Shown: positions 52,957 to 61,860 of the stretch, piece by piece
Position numbering within the stretch: position 1 is the first letter of the stretch
Layout: the number at the start of each line of letters is the position of its first letter
From: Archangium_A sp035910535
GTDB lineage: Bacteria; Myxococcota; Myxococcia; Myxococcales; Myxococcaceae
DNA length: 64,000 nucleotides
Assembly (NCBI GenBank): GCA_035910535.1
Contig: JAMHXF010000032.1
Location: forward strand, 1 to 64,000
Reading direction: 5' to 3'
Program-made: the position numbers and the translations under genes
The notes under the pieces: model-generated
Database searches by the model: none
What the model saw: only the letters and a program-made list of their open reading frames with translations
What the model was told of the DNA's origin: nothing

Positions 52957-54900
52957 TCACTCTTCGTCGCTGCGCAGCGCGGCGAGCACCGAGAGATCTT
53001 CGAGCGTTGACGTGTCGCCCTTCGTTTCTTTGCCGGCCGCCACGTCGCGCAGCAGGCGCCGCATGATTTTTCCCGAGCGCGTCTTGGGCAGCGCCGTCGC
53101 GAAGCGGATTTCGTCGGGCCGCGCGATGGCGCCGATTTCTTTGCCCACGTGCAACGAGAGCGCCTTCTTGAGCGCGTCGTCGGCGGCGACGCCCGCCTTC
53201 ACGGTGACGAACGCGACGAGCGCGGTGCCCTTCAGGTCGTCAGGGCGCCCGACGACGGCGGCTTCGGCGACGCGCTTGTCACTCACCAGCGCGCTCTCGA
53301 CCTCTGCGGTGCCGAGGCGATGCCCTGCCACGTTCACCACGTCGTCGACGCGGCCGATGATCCAGAAGTAGCCGTCTTCGTCGCGCCGCGCGCCGTCACC
53401 GGTGAAGTACACGCCGGGCAGCTCGCCGAAGTAGCCCTTCTTGTAGCGCTCGTCGTTGCCCCACACCGTGCGCAGCATCGAAGGCCACGGCCGCGTGATG
53501 AAGAGCTTGCCCGCGCCGACGGCGATGGGCTTGTGCTGCGAGTCGAGGATCTCCGGGAAGATGCCGGGCAGCGGCAACGTCGCGCTCCCGGGCTTGGTGG
53601 GCGTCGCGCCGGGCAGCGGTGAAATGAGAATGCCGCCCGTCTCGGTCTGCCACCACGTGTCGACGATGGGGCAACGGCCCTGGCCGACGACGTCGCGGTA
53701 CCAGACCCACGCCTCGGGGTTGATGGGCTCGCCCACGCTGCCGAGCACGCGCAACGACGACAGGTCGTGCTTCTTGATGTGCTCTTCACCCAGCCGCATG
53801 AACGAGCGAATCGCCGTCGGCGCGGTGTAGAGAATCGTCACCTTGTGCCGCTCGATGATGTCCCAGAAGCGGTCGGGCCCCGGCGTGGTGGGCGCACCTT
53901 CGTAGAGCACCACTGAAGCGCCATTCATCAACGGGCCGTAGGCCACGTAGCTGTGCCCGGTGATCCACCCCACGTCGGCGCTGCACCAGTAGACGTCGTC
54001 AGGCTTGAGGTCGAAGACCCAGCGTGACGTGAGCGACGTCCACACGCCGTAGCCGCCGGTGGTGTGGAGAATGCCCTTGGGCGTGCCCGTCGAGCCCGAC
54101 GTGTAGAGCACGAAGAGCGGGTGCTCTGCGTCGACCCACGTGGGCTCGCAGCTCGCCGCCTGGTTCGAGAGCAGCGTGTCCCAGCTCAGCTCGTTGCCCT
54201 CGAGCTGCGGCGGCGTGGTGCCGGTGCGCTGCGCGACGATGATCTTCTCGACCGTCGGCACGCCGTGCTTCATGGCCGCGCGCACGTGCTCGAGCAGCGG
54301 CACGACGGCGCCCTTGCGCCACCCACCGTCGGCGGTGATCAGCACCTTCGCCTTCGAGTCGTTCATGCGATCTCGCAGCGCTTCAGCCGAGAACCCGCCG
54401 AACACCACCGAGTGCGGCGCGCCGATGCGCGCGCACGCCAACATCGCGATGACCGCTTCAGAGACCATCGGCAGGTAGATGCCGACGAGATCTCCGGGCT
54501 TCACGCCGAGCTGCTTGAGCCCGTTGGCGAGCTTGCAGACCTCCGCGTGCAGCTGCTTGTACGTGTACGAGCGTTGATCTCCCGGCTCGCCTTCGAAGCG
54601 CAGCGCCACCACGTCGCCGCGCGTGCCCAGCTGACGGTCGAGCGCGTTGAACGAGAGGTTCGTCTTGCCGCCTACGAACCACTTCGCGTGATCGTCTTTC
54701 CAGTCGAGCACGGTGTGAAACGGCGTCTCCCAGTGGAGCTCTTCTTTCGCGCGCGCCGACCAGAACGCGTCGGGGTCATTCTTCGCCGCGTCGACCAGCG
54801 CGCGGTACTCGTCGAGGCTGCGAATGTGCGCCTTCGCCGAAAACTCCGGCGTCGGAGGAAAGACCCGGGTCTCGTTCATCACCGTCGAGAATTCGCTCAT
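52957..54900 (-). CDS. acs: Acetyl-CoA synthetase (AMP-forming)
   Basis: The 647-aa protein starts at MSEFSTVMNETRVF (54900). It has the ANL-family motifs YTSGSTGTPKGILHTTGG, WWQTETGG and GRVDDVVNVAGHRLGTAEVE, and a C-terminal SGKIMRRLLRDVA with the acetylatable Lys. It activates acetate through acetyl-AMP. It is divergent from the Nudix gene. Confidence 0.95.
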   Translation of the reverse strand: MSEFSTVMNETRVFPPTPEFSAKAHIRSLDEYRALVDAAKNDPDAFWSARAKEELHWETPFHTVLDWKDDHAKWFVGGKTNLSFNALDRQLGTRGDVVALRFEGEPGDQRSYTYKQLHAEVCKLANGLKQLGVKPGDLVGIYLPMVSEAVIAMLACARIGAPHSVVFGGFSAEALRDRMNDSKAKVLITADGGWRKGAVVPLLEHVRAAMKHGVPTVEKIIVAQRTGTTPPQLEGNELSWDTLLSNQAASCEPTWVDAEHPLFVLYTSGSTGTPKGILHTTGGYGVWTSLTSRWVFDLKPDDVYWCSADVGWITGHSYVAYGPLMNGASVVLYEGAPTTPGPDRFWDIIERHKVTILYTAPTAIRSFMRLGEEHIKKHDLSSLRVLGSVGEPINPEAWVWYRDVVGQGRCPIVDTWWQTETGGILISPLPGATPTKPGSATLPLPGIFPEILDSQHKPIAVGAGKLFITRPWPSMLRTVWGNDERYKKGYFGELPGVYFTGDGARRDEDGYFWIIGRVDDVVNVAGHRLGTAEVESALVSDKRVAEAAVVGRPDDLKGTALVAFVTVKAGVAADDALKKALSLHVGKEIGAIARPDEIRFATALPKTRSGKIMRRLLRDVAAGKETKGDTSTLEDLSVLAALRSDEE

Positions 54901-54987
54901 GCGCGCAACCCTGACGACCTGCACCGGGCTTCGCCAGCATTGATTTGCAGGCGCACGACGCGGCGCGTAAGAAACCGCTCACCCTTC

Positions 54988-55413
54988 ATGGCTCAGTACA
55001 AGAACCCGACGCCCACCGTGGACTGCATCGTCGAACTCCCGGGCGACCGCATCGTGCTCATCAAGCGAAGCAACGAGCCCATCGGCTGGGCGCTGCCCGG
55101 TGGCTTCGTCGACGAAGGTGAGCCACTGCACGCCGCCTGCGTTCGTGAAGTTCGTGAAGAGACGGGGCTCGAGGTCGACCTGACCGAGCAGTTCTTCACT
55201 TACTCCGACCCCGCGCGCGACCCGCGCAAGCACACCATTTCGACGGTGTTCATCGGCTGGGCAGAGGGCGACCCGAAGGGCAGCGACGACGCGTCAGACG
55301 CGAAGGGCTTCACCATCGACACGTTGCCGATGAACGAGCTCGTGTTCGATCACGCCACCATCGTCAGCGACTACCTCGCCTACAAGCGCACCGGGAAGCG
55401 CCGGAAGATCTGA
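54988..55413 (+). CDS. Nudix hydrolase
   Basis: The 141-aa protein starts at MAQYKNPTPTVDCIVE. The Nudix box GGFVDEGEP followed by REVREETGLEV (Gx5Ex7REUxEExGU) is intact. The style (TVDCIVELPGDRIVLIKR) is that of ADP-ribose/NDP-sugar pyrophosphatases. Its stop is 1 nt before the glpD GTG, so the two are probably cotranscribed. Confidence 0.9.
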   Translation: MAQYKNPTPTVDCIVELPGDRIVLIKRSNEPIGWALPGGFVDEGEPLHAACVREVREETGLEVDLTEQFFTYSDPARDPRKHTISTVFIGWAEGDPKGSDDASDAKGFTIDTLPMNELVFDHATIVSDYLAYKRTGKRRKI

Positions 55414-55414
55414 A

Positions 55415-57061
55415 GTGGAAACTCCGAATTCGAAGCGACAGGCAGCACTCGAAAAACTCGCCACCGAGCAGTTCGACGTGCTCGTCGTGGGCGGCGGCAT
55501 CACCGGCACCGGCATCGCGCGCGACGCGGCGCTGCGTGGGTTGAAGGTCGCGTTGGTCGAGAAGCTCGACTTCGCGGCCGGCACCTCGTCGAAGAGCTCG
55601 AAGCTGGTGCACGGCGGCCTGCGGTACCTCGAGCACGCCGAGTTCGCGTTGGTCTTCGAGTCGGTCAACGAGCGCAAGCGGCTGATGAAGCTCGCGCGGC
55701 ACCTCGTGCGCCCGCTGCCGTTCCTGGTCACCAACTACAAGGGCGACCGCCGGTTCCTCGCCACGCTCGCGCTGGGGTTGTGGATCTACGACGCGCTCTG
55801 CTTCTTCGGGAACTACCGGAACCACGTCACCTACGGCGCGAAGAAGACGATGAAGCTCGAGCCCACGCTCAAGTCACAGGGCTTGAACGGCGGCATTCTC
55901 TATTACGACTGCCTGACCGACGACGCGCGGCTCACGCTCGAGTGCGCGCTCGACGCGCAGGCGCTCGGGGCGGTGGTGCTGAACCACGTGAAGGCCGGCA
56001 AGCTGCTGCGTGACGCGAGCGGCAAGGTCGAAGGCGTGGTGGTCGAAGACACCGAGACCGGCGCGTCGGTGACCGCGCGCGCGAAGGTCGTCATCAACGC
56101 CACCGGCCCATGGAGCGACGAAGTGCGCGCCCTCGCCGGAGAGCCGCGCATCTTGAAGCCCACCAAGGGCATTCACATTGTCGTCGACGCGGCGCGCCTG
56201 CCGGTGAAGCACGCGCTGATGATGAACAGCCCCCGCGACAAGCGCGCGGTGTTCTGCATTCCCTGGGGCCTGGGTCGCACCGTCGTCGGCACCACCGACA
56301 CGTTCTTCGACGGCTCGCCCGACAAGCTCGAGCCCACGAAGGAAGACGTCACGTATCTCCTCGAGACGGCCAACTCGTACTTCCCGACGGCCTCGCTGGT
56401 TGAAGACGACGTGCTCGCCACGTGGTCGGGGCTGCGGCCGCTGCTCAAGCCCGACGACGAAGGCGCCGGCGCTTCGGCCGTCTCGCGTGAACATGAGATC
56501 TACGACTCGCCCGGCTTCGTCACCATCGCCGGCGGCAAGCTGACGACGTTCCGGTTGATGGCCGCGCAGGTGGTCGACCGCGCGTTGCCGCAGCTGGGTG
56601 TGACGACGAAGTCGACGACGGCCACGCGGCCGCTGCCCGGCTCGCAGGGGCTCGACGGCACCGACGAAGGCCTCGCGGCGCTCGAGAAGTCACTCGAAGG
56701 TCACGGCTTGCCCGACGGCGGCGCCCGCTACCTCGCAGGTGAATACGGCACGCGCGCACCGGCATTGCTCGAACGCGCGAAGCAAGACGCCTCCGGCCTC
56801 GACCGGTTGGACCCCGAGCTGCCGTCAGTCTTCGCGCAGGTCGACCTCGCCATCGACGACGAGTTCGCCCGCACGCTCGATGACGTGTTGTCGCGCCGCA
56901 TTCCGCTGGTGCTCCGCGCGCGCGATCAGGGCCTCGGCATCGCCCCGAAGGTCGCCGCGCGCATGGCGACGAAGCTGGGGTGGTCGGCTGAACGTACGGC
57001 CAGCGAGCTCGAGCGCTACCGGGCGGTCGTCGCCGGGACCCGCGCCTTCAAGAACGCCTGA
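55415..57061 (+). CDS. glpD: Aerobic glycerol-3-phosphate dehydrogenase
   Basis: The 548-aa FAD enzyme starts at GTG 55415. The FAD motif VLVVGGGITGTGIARDAALR is followed by SSKSSKLVHGGLRYLEH, NATGPWSDEVR and PTKGIHIVVD. The C-terminal helical domain is complete. It oxidises glycerol-3-phosphate and feeds electrons to quinone. The Nudix gene sits directly upstream. Confidence 0.95.
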   Translation: METPNSKRQAALEKLATEQFDVLVVGGGITGTGIARDAALRGLKVALVEKLDFAAGTSSKSSKLVHGGLRYLEHAEFALVFESVNERKRLMKLARHLVRPLPFLVTNYKGDRRFLATLALGLWIYDALCFFGNYRNHVTYGAKKTMKLEPTLKSQGLNGGILYYDCLTDDARLTLECALDAQALGAVVLNHVKAGKLLRDASGKVEGVVVEDTETGASVTARAKVVINATGPWSDEVRALAGEPRILKPTKGIHIVVDAARLPVKHALMMNSPRDKRAVFCIPWGLGRTVVGTTDTFFDGSPDKLEPTKEDVTYLLETANSYFPTASLVEDDVLATWSGLRPLLKPDDEGAGASAVSREHEIYDSPGFVTIAGGKLTTFRLMAAQVVDRALPQLGVTTKSTTATRPLPGSQGLDGTDEGLAALEKSLEGHGLPDGGARYLAGEYGTRAPALLERAKQDASGLDRLDPELPSVFAQVDLAIDDEFARTLDDVLSRRIPLVLRARDQGLGIAPKVAARMATKLGWSAERTASELERYRAVVAGTRAFKNA

Positions 57062-57064
57062 GGC

Positions 57065-57652
57065 TCACTGCCAGGTGATGCGGTACGTGAAGTCGTGTCG
57101 CGCGAGGTCGGCGCGGACGATCTCCACGTGGCCCTTCGCGCTCAGCACCTCGAGCACGGCTTCGAGCACGCCCTGCCGGTACTCGACGAACAACTTGCTC
57201 TGCTCGCTCATCTTCTTGAGGAACTTCTCGGGCACGAAGGTGCGAATCGAAATCTCCTTCGGGCCCACGTCGAGCACCTCGGAGTCGATGTAGTTGGCCG
57301 CCGTCTTGAAGTTGCGGCCCATGCGCAGCAGCGTTCGCTTCACGCCGAAGACCCTGCCCGCCGTGAGCGCCGCAAAGCCGATGGGCGTCTCGACGAAGCC
57401 GTGCACAAATTGGCGACCGAGGTGCCGGTAGCGCTCCGTCGGAGCCACTTCAGCGCCCATGGCATCGGCGATGAAACGAATGGCCGTCAGCCACGTGCCC
57501 AGGCCGTAAGCCACCTGCACCTTGTCGAGATCGACGCCCTCCCGCTTGAGCGCCTCACGCAGCTGCGGCGTGAAGCGATCTCCAAGCGCTTTTCGCAACC
57601 CGTCGACGGCGGGCCCGAAGACGACCGGCTCTGAGTGGTCGTCTTCGGACAC
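57065..57652 (-). CDS. DUF2378 (TIGR02265) family protein
   Basis: The 195-aa protein starts at GTG 57652. Characteristic stretches: VVFGPAVDGLRKALGD, GRQFVHGFVETPIGFAAL, GRNFKTAANYIDSEV and ending YRITWQ. This family is largely limited to myxobacteria, has many paralogues per genome and has no known function. It lies 11 nt after the Cys-rich lipoprotein on the same strand. Confidence 0.85.
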   Translation of the reverse strand: MSEDDHSEPVVFGPAVDGLRKALGDRFTPQLREALKREGVDLDKVQVAYGLGTWLTAIRFIADAMGAEVAPTERYRHLGRQFVHGFVETPIGFAALTAGRVFGVKRTLLRMGRNFKTAANYIDSEVLDVGPKEISIRTFVPEKFLKKMSEQSKLFVEYRQGVLEAVLEVLSAKGHVEIVRADLARHDFTYRITWQ

Positions 57653-57663
57653 TGGGCCGTCGA

Positions 57664-59766
57664 TTACAGACCGCAGCCGAAGTTGTCGGTGGTGTTGTAA
57701 TAGATGTTCGGGGTGCCGCTGCAGACCACCGTCTCGATGCAGTACGAGCGCGTGCCGGGCAGCGCCGCCTTGCAGAACGAGTTGAGCGGGCCGATGGGGT
57801 ACGCGCCGTTCGGGCAATTGAGGTCGGCAGTGCCAGCCTCACAACGGCAGGCCTTGAGCAACGTGCCGTCCATCAAGCGGAGCTCGGGGTCGGGCTCGCA
57901 GATGCCGCCGCCGTCGGGGTCGGCACTGCCGTCGGCGAGGCGCGGCGAGCAGTCTTCGTTGGTCTGGCAGTAGCCCGTCATGCTCGGGTTCGGCTGCGGG
58001 CGAATGAACTGCGAGCGGTAGTTGTTGGGGCAGGCGATCTGATCCTTCCGGGTGTCGCCGTAGCGCAGCGACACCGTGCCGATGTCGTTGACGCCGGGCA
58101 GCGCACACACGTTGACGCCGTCGCCCTGCGCAGCCTTGTCACCGGCGTACACACAGCGCGGGCGCAGCGTGCTGCAGTTCGGCGTCTTGGCGCCGTTCGC
58201 ACACGTCACCCACTGCGGAGGCATGAGCGCGAGGCACTCCGCGTCGGCCAGGCCGGCCTGCATCGGGTCGGTGAGGTCAGCGCCCACGCCGCACACGGTG
58301 CAGAACGGAGGCTTCGGCGCCTTGTAGCAACCCGCCGCGTTGCGCTCGGCGAGCGGCGGGCACGCATCGGTCACGCCGTCGAAGTTCTTGTCGTCGCCAC
58401 AGCAGTACTCACCCTGCGCACAGGCGATGGCCGCGCCACCCTGCTCGACGCACGACTCGAGCCGGCAGAAGTTGACGCCCGCGTCAGCGGTGCACGCGTA
58501 CGGCGAGCGGCAGTCTTTGTACGGGAGCGCGGTGACCGGGTCGACGCCGGGGCGGCAGTCCTCTTTGCACTCGAACGTGCCGCGGTCGCAGTAGCCGAGG
58601 TACGGCTGGCCCGACGGGAGCTCTTCGCACTCGAGGCTGTCCATGCAGTCGCCACGCGCGCGGCAACGAGGCTGCGCGTCGGTGCCGTCAGAGAGCTTCT
58701 CGGCTTCACACACCAGGTCGGGGCCGCCGAACGGGTTGCCGGCCGACAGGCCGCACTCCGCGGTGCTCTGGCAGGGCGGCTTGCAGCGACCGGCGCCGTA
58801 GTACAGCGACGACGGGTCGAGGTTCTTCTGGTCGACCCAGCACACGTCGCCGGGCTTGCAGCCTGGCGCCACGTTGTCCTTCGAAGCGAAGTCCCAGCGG
58901 CAACGCGCCACGCACTGACCACCGCAGGAGTTCGCGCCGGCGTCGGGGCGATTCACGCTGCACACCGCGCCCGACGGGCAGTCCTTGTCGAGGTTGCAGC
59001 CGATGCTGTCGCAGCTGTTCGACTGGGGAATGCAGTAGCCCTGACCGTCATTGATGGTGCCGCACTGGCACTGGCCGACGATCTGGTAGCGGCAGTACTT
59101 CGCGCCGCTCGTGTCACCCGGCAGCGCGCGGCAACGACCCGCGCCGATGCCGTCCGGCGGCCCGAAGATGATGGGGTCGGCACCGCACTCGAGGTCGCTC
59201 TCGCACTGGGTGCAGGGCGACTTGCGCACGCGGCAGGTGCCGCTGGTGCCCACGCCACCGTCATCACCGCGCAGGTCACACACGCAGCCGATGCCGTAGC
59301 GGTAGCAGCGGTCTTCGGGGTCGTTGAGTTCCTGGCAGGCGAAGTCGGCGTTGCACGACTTGCCCGCAACACAGGTGCCCATGCCGTCGCAGATCTTGCC
59401 TGCGGCGCAGTCGAAGTCGTTCTGGCAGGGCGGCTCGCCTTCCGCGCACTTGCCGGTGGTGGTGTTGCAGAACCAGCCCGTGGCGCACTCGTCGTTCTTG
59501 GTGCACACCTGACCGGCGTCGGGCATCTCGACGACCTTGGTCACGCACGCGCCCTCGGTACACGCCTGGTCGGCGCTACAGGCACCACAGAGGGAGCCAC
59601 CGGCACCGCACTGCGCGTCGCTCGTGGCGCCGACACATTCGGCCTTGTCGGTACAGCAACCAGCGCAGTTCTCGGGGCCACACTTCTTCTGGCAACCGGG
59701 GGTGACAGCGATCAACAGGCCGAGGAGGCCTCCGAAGAGCGCGAAGCGAGCGTGTCTGAAATTCAT
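57664..59766 (-). CDS. Large Cys-rich secreted/lipoprotein
   Basis: The 700-aa protein has N-terminus FALFGGLLGLLIAVTPGCQKKCG, consistent with a lipoprotein signal. The body has dozens of Cys in EGF/Dickkopf-like modules (CGPENCAGCCTDKAEC, CTKNDECATGWFCN, CQNDFDCAAGKICDG), each following CxxDxDCxxGxxC. These repeats are typical of myxobacterial surface proteins. The Cys will be disulfide-bonded, so the protein is extracytoplasmic. The ligand is unknown. It is followed by DUF2378. Confidence 0.85.
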   Translation of the reverse strand: MNFRHARFALFGGLLGLLIAVTPGCQKKCGPENCAGCCTDKAECVGATSDAQCGAGGSLCGACSADQACTEGACVTKVVEMPDAGQVCTKNDECATGWFCNTTTGKCAEGEPPCQNDFDCAAGKICDGMGTCVAGKSCNADFACQELNDPEDRCYRYGIGCVCDLRGDDGGVGTSGTCRVRKSPCTQCESDLECGADPIIFGPPDGIGAGRCRALPGDTSGAKYCRYQIVGQCQCGTINDGQGYCIPQSNSCDSIGCNLDKDCPSGAVCSVNRPDAGANSCGGQCVARCRWDFASKDNVAPGCKPGDVCWVDQKNLDPSSLYYGAGRCKPPCQSTAECGLSAGNPFGGPDLVCEAEKLSDGTDAQPRCRARGDCMDSLECEELPSGQPYLGYCDRGTFECKEDCRPGVDPVTALPYKDCRSPYACTADAGVNFCRLESCVEQGGAAIACAQGEYCCGDDKNFDGVTDACPPLAERNAAGCYKAPKPPFCTVCGVGADLTDPMQAGLADAECLALMPPQWVTCANGAKTPNCSTLRPRCVYAGDKAAQGDGVNVCALPGVNDIGTVSLRYGDTRKDQIACPNNYRSQFIRPQPNPSMTGYCQTNEDCSPRLADGSADPDGGGICEPDPELRLMDGTLLKACRCEAGTADLNCPNGAYPIGPLNSFCKAALPGTRSYCIETVVCSGTPNIYYNTTDNFGCGL

Positions 59767-59839
59767 GGTGTGCAGTCCCTCGTGGGTTTCGGCCGTGCTG
59801 GCAGCGCCTTAGCCGAAATCACTGGAACGCAACATTCCT

Positions 59840-60268
59840 TCAGGGGCCGAGGCCGACCCACACTTCGCCGTCGTCGGCGTATTCCTTCTTCCAGATGGGC
59901 ACGTCTTCTTTGAGGCGATCGATGACGTGCTCGCAGGCGCGAAAGGCCTCTTTACGGTGCGGCGCAGAGACGGCGATGACGACCGCGAGGTCACCGGGCC
60001 GTAACTCGCCGACGCGGTGCGCGATGGCGACGCGCGTGCCGGGCCACTTCTCGGTGGTCTCGGCGCCGATGCGCGCGAGCTGTTTCTGCGCCATCTCGCC
60101 GTAGGCCTCGTAGTCGAGGCGCGTGACGGTCTTGCCGCGCGAGTGGTCGCGCACGACGCCAGTGAACGTGACGAGGCCGCCCTGCCCGACGTCGGTCACG
60201 GCGCGCACGACCTCGTCGAGCGAGAGCGGTGTGTCTTGAATGGTGAACAAGTCGCTACGAGAAATCAT
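59840..60268 (-). CDS. moaE: Molybdopterin synthase catalytic subunit MoaE
   Basis: The 142-aa protein has FTGVVRDHSRGKTVTRLDYEAY, VAIAHRVGELRPGDLAVVIAV, HRKEAFRACEHVIDRLKEDV and PIWKKEYADDG, with the catalytic Lys residues. It transfers sulfur to precursor Z together with MoaD, which is not in the window. The 5' end of this gene is copied three times to the right (60923-61125, 62558-62617, 63127-63200), the basis of the array described below. Confidence 0.95.
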   Translation of the reverse strand: MISRSDLFTIQDTPLSLDEVVRAVTDVGQGGLVTFTGVVRDHSRGKTVTRLDYEAYGEMAQKQLARIGAETTEKWPGTRVAIAHRVGELRPGDLAVVIAVSAPHRKEAFRACEHVIDRLKEDVPIWKKEYADDGEVWVGLGP

Positions 60269-60324
60269 TCAACGAGTATGACAATGCCACACGACGCTCG
60301 ATCCATTTCAGCAACACACACCCA

Positions 60325-60669
60325 TCACTCTTCCAACCGACGAAACTCATCAGGCACACGTATCAACCCACTGAAATCCGCCTTCCACATATCAAGCTCA
60401 AAAGGAACACCATCTGCCCTCGCATTAAGGGATGCGATCACTTCCACACCATCCGCATCCGCAAACTGCACTGCTGCGAGGCGAACCGTCCCTTCTCGAG
60501 AAGACGAGCCTGAATGAAGACAGTCAAACTCAATCGAGCCCATACCTCCGTCATTCATATCACGCACACGCAATGTCCGAAGCCAATCATCACACGACTC
60601 CATCCCTGCAATCTCCGCAAGTCTCGAGAGCAGGCGCACCTCATCAGTCGTCGGACTACGGAACCCCAT
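60325..60669 (-). CDS. Immunity-like protein, DUF6984 type (module A)
   Basis: The 114-aa protein is read from ATG 60669, which has GGGAGGA five nt upstream. It begins MGFRSPTTDEVRLLSRLAE, then VRDMNDGGMGSIEF, VEVIASLNARADGVPFELD and MWKADFSGL. This DGGMGS/ELD.WK.DFS pattern is that of DUF6984, seen beside polymorphic toxins. It lacks a signal peptide, so it is cytoplasmic. A toxin-like tail in another frame runs into its start. Lower GC than the core genes suggests transfer. The cognate toxin is not present intact. Confidence 0.65.
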   Translation of the reverse strand: MGFRSPTTDEVRLLSRLAEIAGMESCDDWLRTLRVRDMNDGGMGSIEFDCLHSGSSSREGTVRLAAVQFADADGVEVIASLNARADGVPFELDMWKADFSGLIRVPDEFRRLEE

Positions 60670-60840
60670 GGATCCTCCCAGCATTGATAGCCACGCCAGG
60701 TAGCGGAACGCTGAATATTGTATCCGCGTTCCCGCGACTTCGACGATCCGGTTCAGTGACCCGCCGGACGGAATCTGATCAGCAACCGTCTGCAGGTATT
60801 CCTCAGCGTCGCCAGACACAGAAAGCCCTCGCGCGTTCGC
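60633..60840. repeat. 208-bp duplication, copy 1
   Basis: Aligned by eye with 61861-62068 it shows 6 differences and no gap, about 97% identity. It covers the first 12 codons of module A, its ribosome site, tail A and the edge of the IS3 remnant. Confidence 0.9.
60656..60820 (-). pseudogene. Frameshifted toxin-like C-terminal remnant (tail A)
   Basis: Read on the minus strand, GGSLNRIVEVAGTRIQYSAF is followed after one frame change by LPGVAINAGRIHGVP and a stop at 60656-60658, 14 nt inside the immunity gene. The joined sequence looks like the end of a secreted toxin. The same frame change occurs in the second copy at 61880-62068, so it predates the duplication. The toxin assignment is inference from position and shape. 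Confidence 0.4.
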
Positions 60841-60922
60841 AGGTAGGTGATGTCCCCGACCCACTTCTCGTTCGGCGCGCTCGCCTTGAAGTCGCGAGCG
60901 ATGACGTTCGGCGGCGTCGAGA
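60821..60922 (-). mobile_element. IS3-family transposase (orfB) remnant
   Basis: The minus strand reads PPNVIARDFKASAPNEKWVG then DITYLRTREGFLCLATL. This is the conserved FxAxxPNxxWxxDITYxxT stretch before and including the first catalytic Asp of the IS3/IS911 integrase core. About 35 residues remain, with no ends and no inverted repeats. It is joined on one side to a moaE fragment and on the other to tail A. Confidence 0.8.
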
Positions 60923-61125
60923 GCGCGAGCTGCTTCTTCTGCGCCATCTCGCCGCAAGCCTCGTAGTCGAGGCGCGTGACGGTCTTGCCTCGCGAGTGGT
61001 TGCGCACCACACCGGTAAACGTGACGAGGCCGCCCTGCCCACGTCGGTCACGGCGCGCACGACCTCGTCGAGCGAGAGCGGTGTGTCTTGAATGATGAAC
61101 ACGTCGCCGAAAGGCATCATGCAAC
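60923..61125 (-). pseudogene. moaE 5' fragment, copy 1 (frameshifted)
   Basis: The sequence matches the first about 65 codons of the moaE at 60268. It differs by scattered substitutions, a 3-nt insertion and a 1-nt deletion (CCTGCCCGACG becomes CCTGCCCACG) that breaks the frame. It begins MMPFGDVFIIQDTPLSLDEV and ends fused to the IS3 remnant. It is clearly non-functional. Confidence 0.9.
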
Positions 61126-61249
61126 GAAGACAAACAACTCACACGCGACGCGCACGCCAAGAAATAAAACACAAACACACATGCCGTGCGCTCTCCCGAG
61201 AATCAACAGGACACCAAGTTAAGAATACCCCTCCTCTCGTTTGAGACTC
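61126..61249. other. AT-richer spacer between moaE copy 1 and module C
   Basis: No gene, hairpin or repeat was seen here. Confidence 0.4.
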
Positions 61250-61669
61250 TCACCAGAGCCACTCAATACTCGCGACAAGCGCATCAACGGCCAACCGCTC
61301 CACATCACAATCTTCGGCCGAGCTCGTATAGCTGACAAAGGCCACACGGCCTCGCGCTCCAATGTGCCACACTCGCCAGTACCTCGGCTCGGCGCCGCCC
61401 GTCATAGCCTCGAACGTGGCGGCGTCGAACCCGCCCACCTTACACACCACAGAGTGCGTCACACCGAGCCCTTCGGCACCCGCAAACCTTTGATTCAAAT
61501 CACACAAGTCGCTGACCGCAACCCTCGAAGTTCGAACGAACGATATATGAATTGCACCCACTCCGTTGGGATCAAAGAAGGAGATCACTTTGGAGTCACC
61601 CTCATCCTCCCATCCTCGAGGCAGGACTGCGCTAAAGTAGCCATCCCAGACAATACGGCCATCAGCCAT
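61250..61669 (-). CDS. Immunity-like protein (module C)
   Basis: The 139-aa soluble protein has YFSAVLPRGWEDEG, VISFFDPNGVGAIHISFV and RYWRVWHIGARGRVAFVSYT. The pattern recalls small PsbP/Mog1-like immunity folds (F...LP..W followed by FFDP.GVGA..IS). The start ATG lies inside the last codons of a restriction-nuclease-like toxin tail, overlapping it by 8 nt. That is the usual arrangement of a toxin and its immunity gene. No signal peptide. Confidence 0.6.
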   Translation of the reverse strand: MADGRIVWDGYFSAVLPRGWEDEGDSKVISFFDPNGVGAIHISFVRTSRVAVSDLCDLNQRFAGAEGLGVTHSVVCKVGGFDAATFEAMTGGAEPRYWRVWHIGARGRVAFVSYTSSAEDCDVERLAVDALVASIEWLW

Positions 61670-61860
61670 ACGTCTCTACTCTCCCTTTATATCCAGGACC
61701 AAAGACCTCATCACATTCAGCACAGCAATCTCGAACTTGTTTCTCACCACGCTTAACTGCCCGTGGATTACTTGGCTTCAACTCAATGATTTCCTTCGTC
61801 TCTCGATTGAACGCATCCATTCGTCGGCCTGAGGGAAGACTAACCTCCGTCTCGAAACCC
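61662..61860 (-). pseudogene. PD-(D/E)XK-like toxin C-terminal remnant (tail C)
   Basis: The minus strand reads FETEVSLPSGRRMDAFNRE, then TKEIIELKPSNPRAVKRGEK, and ends DEVFGPGYKGRVETYG before a stop at 61662-61664. The Asp in RMDAF and the E-x-K in IELKP form a PD-(D/E)XK active-site pattern, as in restriction-endonuclease-fold toxin domains. There is no start codon or upstream toxin body; the sequence changes abruptly at 61860 into the 208-bp duplication. It is an orphan tail. Confidence 0.7.

Noticed and set aside
60753..61178. 141-aa minus-strand frame over moaE copy 1 and the IS3 remnant
   Set aside because: It is a chance fusion of a frameshifted moaE scrap and a transposase scrap, not a gene.
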